From: Bradyrhizobium jicamae
GTDB taxonomy: Bacteria > Pseudomonadota > Alphaproteobacteria > Rhizobiales > Xanthobacteraceae
DNA: 33,551 nt
NCBI RefSeq assembly: GCF_001440395.1
Contig: NZ_LLXZ01000004.1
Location: forward strand, 122,614-156,164
Direction: 5' to 3'
This document shows, piece by piece, positions 7,554 to 14,409 of this stretch. The first letter of the stretch is position 1; each line of letters starts with the position of its first letter. The notes under the pieces were generated by a model. It did not search any database and had not been told where the DNA came from. It saw only the letters and a list, made by a program, of their open reading frames with translations. A program made the position numbers and the translations under genes.

Positions 7554-8444
7554 GTGAAGAAGATCGCAGTTGCGCTCATCGCGCTAATGTCGCTCGCCGG
7601 AACCGCGCAGGCGCAGACCGTCAAGGATCTGCTCGAAAGCCTCAGGGTGAAGTGGAACACGCCGACCGAGCCGTTCAAGATGATCGGCAATGTCTATTAT
7701 GTCGGAACCAACGGCCTGGCGTCGTACCTGATCACGTCGCCGCAGGGCCATATCCTGGTCGACACGGTGATGCCGGAAGCGACCTCGCAGATCAAGGCGA
7801 ACATCGAAAAACTCGGCTTCAAGCTCACGGACATCAAATACCTCGTCAACACCCACGCGCATATCGATCACACCGGCGGCCTTGCCGAAATGAAACAGGC
7901 CAGCGGTGCCCAGATGGTCGCCGGCGAAGCCGACAAGCCGCTGCTCGAAGGCGGCTACTATCCGGGCGCGCAGGAGGACGACGCGCTCAAGTTTCCGCCG
8001 GTGAAGGTCGATCGCACGGTGCGCGAGGGCGACAAGGTGACGGCGGGCGATGTCACGCTGACCGCACGCGAAACACCGGGACATTCGCCGGGCTGCACGA
8101 GCTGGGAATTCGCCGTGAAGGACGGCGATGCCACGCGCTCGGTGCTCATCTTCTGCAGCGGCACCGTCGCGCTGAACCGCCTCGTCCCCAATCCGACCTA
8201 TTCCGGGATCGTCGCCGATTATCGCAAGACGTTCGCGCGCGCCAAGGACATGAAGGTGGATGTGCTGCTCGCGCCGCATCCGGAAATGTACAAGATGGCG
8301 GAAAAGCGCGCCAAGCTGTCGGATGGCGCGCCCAATCCGTTCGTCAATCCCGGCGAGTTCAACGACTACGCGGCGACACTGGAAAAGGCATTTGAAGACG
8401 CGCTCGCCAAGCAGACCGCCGCCGCGCAGGAGAAGAAGGGGTGA
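7554..8444 (+). CDS. Subclass B3 metallo-beta-lactamase-like hydrolase (BJP-1-like), exported
   Basis: The product has 296 residues and carries a Sec signal peptide (MKKIAVALIALMSLAGTAQA, cleavage after Ala20). The zinc ligands of subclass B3 are all present: HAHIDH (His101, His103, Asp105, His106), His177 in GHSPGCTSW and His242 in APHPEM. The sequence closely follows BJP-1 of B. japonicum, including EGGYYPG, FCSGTVALNRL and DGAPNPF (compared from memory). It should be a periplasmic di-zinc hydrolase, plausibly a beta-lactamase, though B3-like enzymes can have other substrates. GTG 7554 is chosen because GGAGG (7543-7547) lies 6 bases before it; the ATG at 7548 touches the ribosome site and is too close. 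No regulator of the AmpR type is adjacent. Confidence 0.9.
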   Translation: MKKIAVALIALMSLAGTAQAQTVKDLLESLRVKWNTPTEPFKMIGNVYYVGTNGLASYLITSPQGHILVDTVMPEATSQIKANIEKLGFKLTDIKYLVNTHAHIDHTGGLAEMKQASGAQMVAGEADKPLLEGGYYPGAQEDDALKFPPVKVDRTVREGDKVTAGDVTLTARETPGHSPGCTSWEFAVKDGDATRSVLIFCSGTVALNRLVPNPTYSGIVADYRKTFARAKDMKVDVLLAPHPEMYKMAEKRAKLSDGAPNPFVNPGEFNDYAATLEKAFEDALAKQTAAAQEKKG

Positions 8445-8455
8445 GTTGACGCCGA

Positions 8456-8486
8456 GGCGCGCGGGGACCTAGCCCCCCGGCGCGCC
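8456..8486. terminator. Hairpin between convergent genes (bidirectional terminator candidate)
   Basis: GGCGCGCGGGG (8456-8466) can pair with CCCC...GCGCGCC (8480-8486) across a short loop with a small bulge. It lies between the ends of the metallo-hydrolase and the lactonase genes and contains the lactonase stop codon (complement of 8469-8471). There is no T-run, so termination strength is uncertain. Confidence 0.5.
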
Positions 8487-9437
8487 CTGCGTGTTCACAT
8501 AGAGCGCGTAGATCGACTGGCTCGCGGCCATGAACAGACGGTTCCGCTTCACGCCACCGAAGCAGAGATTGGCGCAGCGCTCAGGTAGCGCAATGCGGCC
8601 GATCATCACGCCGTCGGGCGCGAACACGACCACGCCGTCGAGCTCGGGATCGCCCATGCCCCAGCCGCACCAGAGATTGCCGTCGATATCGACCCGGAAA
8701 CCGTCGGGCGTGCCCGGACCGGCATCGACAAACACGCGCTTGTTGGAAAGCTTGTCGCCGGAAGGTGAGACGTCATAGGCGAGGATCTTGCGGTTGGGCA
8801 CGCCGCGGGATTCGATGATGTAGAGAATCTTCTCATCCGGAGAGAAGGCGAGCCCGTTCGGTCCCAGCACGCCCTCGGCGACGATGGTGGCCTTGCGGGT
8901 CGCGGTATCCAGCCGATAGACGTTGGCGTCGATCTCGGGCTCGGCCTTGTAGCCCTCGTAGTTGCCGAGCAGGCCGAAAGTCGGATCGGTGAACCAGATC
9001 GAGCCGTCGGATTTCACGACCACGTCGTTGGGCGAGTTCAGCCGCTTGCCGTCGAAGGAATCGATCAGCACGGTGATCGAGCCGTCATATTCGGTGCGGG
9101 TCACCCGCCGGCCGCCATGCTCGCAGGTGACGAGCCGCCCCTGACGGTCGCGGGTATTGCCGTTGGCGAAGTTCGACGGCTTGCGGAAGTGGCTTACCGC
9201 GCCGGTCTCCTCTTCCCACTTGATGATGCGCTGGTTCGGGATGTCGCTGCACAAGAGATACCGCCCGTCACCGAACCACACCGGCCCTTCGGCCCAGCGC
9301 AGCCCGGTGGTCAGCCGCTCTACGGACGAGAGCTTGAGCCAGTATTTTTCAAAGCGCGGATCGAGTGCACGGATGGCCGGATCGGGATAATAGGTCGCCG
9401 GGCGCCAGCCGGCGGAATGCGATGCTGCATCGGACAT
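8469..9437 (-). CDS. SMP-30/gluconolactonase family protein
   Basis: The product has 322 residues and forms the six-bladed propeller of the SMP-30/gluconolactonase/LRE family. Metal and active-site residues are in place: Glu50 (WAEGPVW), Asn137 (NSPNDVV), Asn194 (GPNGLAFSPD) and Asp245 (GTPDGFRVDIDGNLW). The family hydrolyses sugar-acid lactones. It is divergent from a uronate-dehydrogenase-like gene, whose product would be an aldaro-lactone, so lactone opening in the same pathway is a sensible reading. ATG 9437 is preferred over 9485, which would add 16 non-conserved residues; neither has a strong ribosome site. No signal peptide is seen, so it probably acts in the cytoplasm. Confidence 0.88.
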   Translation of the reverse strand: MSDAASHSAGWRPATYYPDPAIRALDPRFEKYWLKLSSVERLTTGLRWAEGPVWFGDGRYLLCSDIPNQRIIKWEEETGAVSHFRKPSNFANGNTRDRQGRLVTCEHGGRRVTRTEYDGSITVLIDSFDGKRLNSPNDVVVKSDGSIWFTDPTFGLLGNYEGYKAEPEIDANVYRLDTATRKATIVAEGVLGPNGLAFSPDEKILYIIESRGVPNRKILAYDVSPSGDKLSNKRVFVDAGPGTPDGFRVDIDGNLWCGWGMGDPELDGVVVFAPDGVMIGRIALPERCANLCFGGVKRNRLFMAASQSIYALYVNTQGAPGG

Positions 9438-9531
9438 TTGCTGTTCTCGTTGTTGCGTTTCCCCAGTAGTTGGATTTGCTATCATTGTCGGCTAATGACC
9501 GCAAATTAGTCGCGAGACCAAGAGGAAACAA

Positions 9532-10356
9532 ATGCCACGCATATTGATGACCGGCGCTGCCGGCGGGATCGGCACATCCCTGCGCAAGCTGTTGCCGCCG
9601 ATCTATCCCGACCTGTTGCTGAGCGATCTGAAGGCGCCGGCCGATCTCGGCAAGGACGAAAAGTTCAAGGCGGCCGACCTCGCCGATATCGCGCAGGTCG
9701 AGGCGATCTGCGAAGGCGTCGACGGCATCCTGCATTTCGGCGGCTATTCGGTGGAAGGTCCCTGGGATTCGATCCTGCAGTCCAACATCATCGGCGGCTA
9801 CAATTTGTTCGAGGCGGCGCGGAAAAAGGGCGTCAAGCGCGTGGTGTTCGCCTCGTCGAACCACGCGGTCGGCTTCTATCCGCGCCATCACCGGATCGGC
9901 ACCGACGTCACCGCGCGCCCCGACAGCCGTTACGGCGTCAGCAAGGTGTTCGGCGAAGCGGTCGGCGCGCTCTATGCCGACAAGCACGGGCTTGGCGTGA
10001 CCTGCTTGCGGATCGGCAATTTCGGCGAGATGCCGCTCGACCATCGCCGGCTTTCGATCTGGTTGAAGCCGGAGGACCTCGTGCAGCTCTGCCGCATCGG
10101 GCTCGATCATCCTGATATCCATTTCGAGATCTTCTATGGTGCTTCCTACAACGAGCGCGCCTGGTGGGACAATCACCGCGCCTACGAACTGGGCTATCGC
10201 CCGACCGGTCGCGGCGAAGATTTCCGCGAACACGCGATGGCCGAGCAGGCCAAGCTGAAGCCGGACCCGGTGGGTGATTACTACCAGGGCGGCACGTTCT
10301 GCAGCATGGAGTTCGACGGCGACAAGAGCGGGATCGTGGATTGGAGCAAGCGCTAG
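9532..10356 (+). CDS. Uronate dehydrogenase-like NAD-dependent SDR
   Basis: The product has 274 residues and is an extended short-chain dehydrogenase. It has the Gly-rich cofactor loop TGAAGGIG (7-14), Asp32 after the second strand (favouring NAD), GILHFGGYSVEGPW, the FASSNHAVGFYP block and the catalytic pair Tyr134/Lys138 in YGVSK. The SSNH-GYYP-like block, YGVSK-FGE, RIG, ASYNERAWWDN and YQGGTF match Agrobacterium uronate dehydrogenase (about 265 residues) as I remember it. That enzyme oxidises galacturonate or glucuronate to the aldaro-lactone. AAGAGG (9520-9525) lies 6 bases before the start. The stop lies inside a 22-bp palindrome shared with the convergent GntR gene. Other sugar-oxidising SDRs cannot be excluded. 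Confidence 0.82.
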   Translation: MPRILMTGAAGGIGTSLRKLLPPIYPDLLLSDLKAPADLGKDEKFKAADLADIAQVEAICEGVDGILHFGGYSVEGPWDSILQSNIIGGYNLFEAARKKGVKRVVFASSNHAVGFYPRHHRIGTDVTARPDSRYGVSKVFGEAVGALYADKHGLGVTCLRIGNFGEMPLDHRRLSIWLKPEDLVQLCRIGLDHPDIHFEIFYGASYNERAWWDNHRAYELGYRPTGRGEDFREHAMAEQAKLKPDPVGDYYQGGTFCSMEFDGDKSGIVDWSKR

Positions 10357-10365
10357 CGCTTGCTC
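10344..10365. terminator. 22-bp perfect palindrome spanning two convergent stop codons
   Basis: The sequence is a perfect palindrome centred on GCGCTAGCGC. It contains the TAG stops of both convergent genes, which overlap by four bases, and codes for Ser-Lys-Arg at the end of each. It can form an 8- to 10-pair hairpin in either transcript and may serve as a bidirectional terminator, although no T-run follows. Confidence 0.55.
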
Positions 10366-11045
10366 TCATCCGCGGCGATCCGCCCGAGATAATCCGACTT
10401 GCTGAACTGCATGTGGTCGACGCAGAGCTGGGCCAGCGCCCAGCTGTCGCGGCCCTTCAAGAGTTCGATCATCAATTCGTGCTGGCGGCGCGACAGCGCC
10501 AGGCCGTCCCGGTCGGCGAGATTCTTCGCCCGCATCGGCAGCGTCAGGTTCATGTAGTCCTGCAGCGAACGCACCAGATACGGGTTGCCGCAAGCGGAAA
10601 ACAGCGCGACGTGAAAGGCGTCATTGGCCTCGTGGATTCCGCGCAGATCCTGCGCGTCGGCCTTGGCGCAATATTGCCGCTGCAACTCGGTCAGCTGCTC
10701 GATCAGGCCGGCGGGGGCCGGTAGGGAAATCATCAGCGCGGCCTGCCGTGTCAGCATCTCCCGTACCTCGTAGATCTGGCGCACCTCCTCGGCCGAATAG
10801 AACCGCACGGTGGCGCCGATATTTTTCTCGCGCAGCACGATGCCCTGGCGTTCGAGCTGGAACAGCGCCTGCCGCACAAAATGCCGGCTGGCGCCGTAGC
10901 GCTGCATCAGCGTGTCCTCGACCAGCCGCAAACCCGGCGCGAAGCGGCCGAAGATGATGTCCTCTTCCAGCCGGCGGATGACCTCGGCCTGTTCCTCCTC
11001 GCGCGTCGGCGCGGAAGTCTCGGTCAAAGATTCCTGCGGCTTCAT
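10353..11045 (-). CDS. GntR family regulator, FadR/FCD subfamily
   Basis: The product has 230 residues. Residues about 18-85 are the GntR winged helix (EDTLMQRYGASRHFVRQAL helix-turn-helix, then QLERQGIV). Residues about 90-220 are an all-helical FCD effector domain with the metal site visible as Asp142/His145 (NDAFH), His189 (RQHELM) and His211 (VDHM). FCD regulators usually bind sugar acids or other carboxylates, which suits the neighbouring lactonase, uronate-dehydrogenase-like and dehydratase genes. The start ATG overlaps the stop of the upstream truncated Gfo/Idh gene (ATGA at 11045-11042), so the two are translationally coupled. Probable binding sites are the TATTGWCAATA palindromes at 11382-11400 and 11448-11458, which would allow control of both its own operon and the divergent dehydratase. 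Confidence 0.92.
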   Translation of the reverse strand: MKPQESLTETSAPTREEEQAEVIRRLEEDIIFGRFAPGLRLVEDTLMQRYGASRHFVRQALFQLERQGIVLREKNIGATVRFYSAEEVRQIYEVREMLTRQAALMISLPAPAGLIEQLTELQRQYCAKADAQDLRGIHEANDAFHVALFSACGNPYLVRSLQDYMNLTLPMRAKNLADRDGLALSRRQHELMIELLKGRDSWALAQLCVDHMQFSKSDYLGRIAADESKR

Positions 11046-11341
11046 CGCGAGGCCTCCCAGCCCGCCAGCCGATAGCAATCCTCAACCAGGCGCAAGGTCT
11101 CGAGATTGTCCTGCGGCGCTGCGATATCGATCGCGTCGAGTTCCGTCGCGGAGAGTATCGCCTCGGCGTCCGGGAAGGTCTGCGAGATCCCGAACTCACT
11201 CGCACGCCGCGCGGCGTTTTCCGCACACGGATCGGCGATCGCCACGACCCGGGCTTGATCTGATAGGCTGGCCGAGGCGAGGAGGTGATGGCGGCTCACC
11301 ATGCCGGCGCCGATGAGGCCAATGCGCAACACTCGGGTCAT
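11042..11341 (-). pseudogene. Gfo/Idh/MocA oxidoreductase with large internal deletion
   Basis: The frame is intact but only 99 residues long, against roughly 330-380 in the family. Residues 1-76 are a normal N-terminal Rossmann half (RIGLIGAGMVSRHHL, VVAIADP, LDAIDIAAP). At the point where the His-containing segment and the EKP motif should follow, the sequence jumps to NLETLRLVEDCYRLAGWEASR, which reads like the extreme C-terminus of such a protein. The simplest explanation is an in-frame deletion of about 250 codons joining the two ends. The catalytic EKP and the substrate domain are gone, so it should be inactive. It remains the first gene of the regulator's transcript and overlaps the GntR start by four bases, so its translation may still matter for GntR expression. 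Confidence 0.75.
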
Positions 11342-11381
11342 GGGCGCGTTTCCGGTTTGGAGCGAAAATCAGCATGCAAGC

Positions 11382-11400
11382 GCATTATTGTCAATAATGC
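11382..11400. promoter_or_regulatory. GntR-type operator 1
   Basis: A 19-bp perfect inverted repeat with single central base, core CATTATTG-T-CAATAATG. On the minus strand it contains TTGACA (11394-11389), a consensus -35 box for the truncated Gfo/Idh-GntR transcript, so a bound repressor would block that promoter. The centre lies 62 bp from that of operator 2, about six helical turns. Confidence 0.6.
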
Positions 11401-11447
11401 TGCTATTTGTCGATGAGTTGCCGGCGCTGCAGGTGCGAATGATCAAA

Positions 11448-11458
11448 TATTGACAATA
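11448..11458. promoter_or_regulatory. GntR-type operator 2 overlapping dehydratase promoter
   Basis: TATTGACAATA is an 11-bp inverted repeat matching the core of operator 1. It contains the -35 consensus TTGACA on the plus strand (11450-11455); 17 bases later is a weak -10 candidate TTAAGT (11473-11478), ahead of the dehydratase start at 11508. The arrangement fits repression by the GntR protein encoded next door. Confidence 0.55.
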
Positions 11459-11507
11459 ATCTGCCTGGCTCCTTAAGTGCCCCAGAGATAACCGACAGGA
11501 AGAAAAA

Positions 11508-13214
11508 ATGGCCGATGGACTTCGCAAGGGACTGACGAGTTACGGCGATGCTGGCTTCTCGCTGTTCCTGCGCAAGGCGTTCATCAAGGCCATGGGTTAT
11601 TCCGACGATGCGCTCAATCGGCCGATCGTCGGCATCACCAATACCTACAGCGACTACAATCCCTGTCACGGCAACGTTCCGCAGATCATTGAAGCCGTGA
11701 AGCGCGGCGTGATGCTGTCGGGCGCGATGCCGATGGTGTTCCCGACGATCTCGATCGCCGAGAGCTTTGCGTATCCGACGTCGATGTATCTGCGCAATCT
11801 GATGGCGATGGATACCGAGGAGATGATCCGCGCCCAGCCGATGGACGCGGTGGTGGTGATCGGCGGGTGCGACAAGACCCTTCCGGCGCAGATCATGGCC
11901 GCGGTCTCCGCCGATCTGCCGACCGTCGTTATTCCCGTCGGCCCGATGGTGGTCGGGCATCACAAGGGCGAGGTGCTCGGCGCCTGCACCGACTGTCGGC
12001 GGCTGTGGGCAAAATATCGGGCCGGCGAAATTGATGATGTCGAGATCGAGGACGTCAACGGCCGGCTGGCGCCGTCGGTCGGCACCTGCATGGTGATGGG
12101 CACCGCCAGCACCATGGCCTGCATTACCGAGGCGCTGGGACTCTCGCTGCCGATGAGCGCAACGATCCCGGCTCCCCATGCGGAGCGGTTCCGTTCGGCG
12201 GAAGCGAGCGGCAGGGCCGCTGCCGCAATGGCCAAGGCGAAGGGGCCCAAGCCCAGCGAATTGCTGACCCCGGCCTCGTTCCGCAACGCACAGGTAGTGC
12301 TGCAGGCCATCGGCGGCTCGACCAATGGTTTGATCCATCTCACCGCGATCGCGCATCGCTCGCCGCACAAGATCGACCTCGACACATTCGACAAGCTCGG
12401 CCGCGAGGTGCCCGTGCTCGTCGACCTGAAGCCGTCAGGCGAGCATTACATGGAGCACTTCCACCATGCCGGCGGCGTGCCGAAACTGATGGCGCAACTC
12501 GGTGACCTCATCGATCTCGACGCCAAGACCATTACGGGGCAGACGCTGCGCGAGGTTGTGGCTGAAGCGGAGGATGTTCCGGGACAGGACGCCATCCGTC
12601 CCCGCGACAATCCGATCAAGAGCGAAGGCGCGATGGCGGTGCTGCACGGCAATCTCGCGCCGCGTGGCGCGGTCATCAAGCAATCGGCGGCGAGCCCGAA
12701 ACTGCTGCAGCATACCGGCCGCGCCGTGGTGTTCGAGTCCGTCGAGGACATGACGCTGCGGGTCGACGATCCCGATCTCGATGTCAACGCCGACGACGTG
12801 CTGGTGCTGCGCAATGCCGGTCCCAAGGGTGCACCGGGCATGCCGGAAGCCGGCTATCTGCCGATCCCGAAGAAACTCGCGCGCGGCGGTACCAAGGACA
12901 TGGTGCGGATATCGGACGCGCGCATGAGCGGAACGGCGTTCGGCACCATCGTGCTGCACATCACGCCGGAATCCGCCGTCGGCGGCCCGTTGGCGCTGGT
13001 GAAGAACGGCGACATGATCCGGCTCGACGTTGCGAAACGCAGCATCGACCTGCTGGTCGATGACGCTGAACTTGAGAAACGCCGTGCGGCGCTCGCGCCG
13101 GCCGCCACGCCCGATTGGGCCAGGCGCGGCTATGCGCATTTGTTCAACGAGACCATCCTGCAGGCCGACGAAGGCTGCGATTTCGACTTCATGCGCAGGC
13201 AGGGGAAGGAATAG
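11508..13214 (+). CDS. IlvD/Edd family sugar-acid dehydratase (arabonate/xylonate type)
   Basis: The product has 568 residues. The three cluster cysteines of the [2Fe-2S] branch are visible: Cys53 in NPCHGN, Cys121 in GGCDKT and Cys194 in GTCMVMGTAST. The C-terminal MSGTAFGTIVLH block carries the Ser thought to act as base. This branch includes L-arabinonate and D-xylonate dehydratases as well as dihydroxy-acid dehydratases; the TYSDYNPCHGN and TDCRRLWAKYRAGE features look like the sugar-acid group, and the neighbours support that. It would convert an aldonate to its 2-keto-3-deoxy form. AGGAAG (11497-11502) lies 5 bases before the start. It is probably repressed by the divergent GntR regulator through operators 1 and 2. 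Confidence 0.88.
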   Translation: MADGLRKGLTSYGDAGFSLFLRKAFIKAMGYSDDALNRPIVGITNTYSDYNPCHGNVPQIIEAVKRGVMLSGAMPMVFPTISIAESFAYPTSMYLRNLMAMDTEEMIRAQPMDAVVVIGGCDKTLPAQIMAAVSADLPTVVIPVGPMVVGHHKGEVLGACTDCRRLWAKYRAGEIDDVEIEDVNGRLAPSVGTCMVMGTASTMACITEALGLSLPMSATIPAPHAERFRSAEASGRAAAAMAKAKGPKPSELLTPASFRNAQVVLQAIGGSTNGLIHLTAIAHRSPHKIDLDTFDKLGREVPVLVDLKPSGEHYMEHFHHAGGVPKLMAQLGDLIDLDAKTITGQTLREVVAEAEDVPGQDAIRPRDNPIKSEGAMAVLHGNLAPRGAVIKQSAASPKLLQHTGRAVVFESVEDMTLRVDDPDLDVNADDVLVLRNAGPKGAPGMPEAGYLPIPKKLARGGTKDMVRISDARMSGTAFGTIVLHITPESAVGGPLALVKNGDMIRLDVAKRSIDLLVDDAELEKRRAALAPAATPDWARRGYAHLFNETILQADEGCDFDFMRRQGKE

Positions 13215-13290
13215 CCGGGCTGGCGCCTATCACGGAATCAGTCGGCTTCAAGTCGCCATCGGGGACGGGGGCATATCTGCCCAAATTGAT

Positions 13291-13320
13291 CTGTCGTCCC
13301 TGCGTTCGCAGGGACGACAG
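13291..13320. terminator. R3-type perfect hairpin between convergent genes
   Basis: CTGTCGTCCCTGCG (13291-13304) and its exact inverse (13307-13320) are separated by two bases. It is a compact member of the GTCGTCCCTGCG...CGCAGGGACGAC repeat family also seen near 20931 and 23026-23163. Its place between the dehydratase and the enoyl-CoA hydratase ends suits a bidirectional terminator. Confidence 0.65.
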
Positions 13321-13343
13321 CGGAGACGGCCCCGCCAACGGTC

Positions 13344-14135
13344 TCACTTCCCCTTGCTGGTGAACTTCTTCACCGCGACGCGAAAATCCTCGGTGAGCAT
13401 GGCGTCGATGATGTTCGCTTCCTCGGCATCGAGCTGCTGCCTTACCGGCGACACCGCGGCCCGATAGACCAGCGGTTTGGTGCCCGCGATGGCCGCTGGC
13501 GGGTTCTGCGCCAGCCGTTCGGCGAATTTGCGCGTTTCCGCTTTCAACTCTGCGGCCGGAACGACGCGGGCGACCAGGCCCCATTCATAGGCCTGCTGCG
13601 CGGTAAAACTGTCCTCAGCCAGAAATATCTGCAGCGCGCGGCGGGTGCCGACGGTGCCGACCATGCCGACCGTGCTGCCTCCATCAGGCGAGACGCCGAT
13701 CTTGGCATAGGCCGGCGTGAAGCGGGCGTCATCGGCGGCGATGCAGAGGTCGGTGACGAAGGCGAGTCCCATGCCGGCACCGGCGGCGGAGCCGTTGACG
13801 CTGGAGAGGACGATCTTGGGCATCCGCCGCAGCGTTTCGATGAAGGCGTGATAGTGCTTCAATAATTCCCCGACCACGGGCGCCACCGTATCGTTGGCGG
13901 CGGCGGCGCCGATGGTCTGCAGATCGCCGCCGGCCGAGAAGGCGCGGCCTTCGCCCTCGATGACAAGCACCCGGACATCGGCGTTGCCCTCGACCTCGGC
14001 GCCGAGCTGTTCGAGCTTTTGCGCGATCGAGAGGTTGATCGAGTTGAAGGCCGCGGGGCGATTGAGCGTAATGGTCGCAATCGGGCCCTCGATCCTGAGC
14101 AGGGCAGGGGCGGTGGTATCATCTGATGTCGACAT
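13344..14135 (-). CDS. Enoyl-CoA hydratase/isomerase (crotonase) family protein
   Basis: The product has 263 residues, the usual crotonase length. The CoA and oxyanion-hole elements are present: AFSAGGDL (66-72) and NGSAAGAGMGLAF (114-126). At the first catalytic Glu position of true enoyl-CoA hydratases (PE in the family) the sequence reads PAYAKIG, and the second active-site block is SPDGGST with Asp151. This pattern resembles enoyl-CoA isomerases such as PaaG, so isomerase or a related activity is more likely than hydration. ATG 14135 has GAGG 7 bases upstream. The gene stands alone on its strand and is divergent from the flavoprotein gene, with no other fatty-acid genes nearby. Confidence 0.9.
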   Translation of the reverse strand: MSTSDDTTAPALLRIEGPIATITLNRPAAFNSINLSIAQKLEQLGAEVEGNADVRVLVIEGEGRAFSAGGDLQTIGAAAANDTVAPVVGELLKHYHAFIETLRRMPKIVLSSVNGSAAGAGMGLAFVTDLCIAADDARFTPAYAKIGVSPDGGSTVGMVGTVGTRRALQIFLAEDSFTAQQAYEWGLVARVVPAAELKAETRKFAERLAQNPPAAIAGTKPLVYRAAVSPVRQQLDAEEANIIDAMLTEDFRVAVKKFTSKGK

Positions 14136-14409
14136 GGCAAGGCCTCGGGGCGCGAGGGTGGGCCGGGCATTTAAATAGAGAAGGCGGGAGGTGACAATCC
14201 CCGGGACTGGACCCGCAAAAATGCAGCAGAGGCCGCCCTCAGGGGTACCGGCACCCCTTGCGTCTCCGCGTGCCATAAGGTCAGATAGCGCCCGTCATCG
14301 TTCGGGACGGACACGAGCGCCGCGCCCAGGGGACGAGACAGGCAAGCCAAAATCACTGGAGAGGAAACGACATGGGTCATTCCCGTGTGCTCGAACGTAG
14401 GATGTCCCT

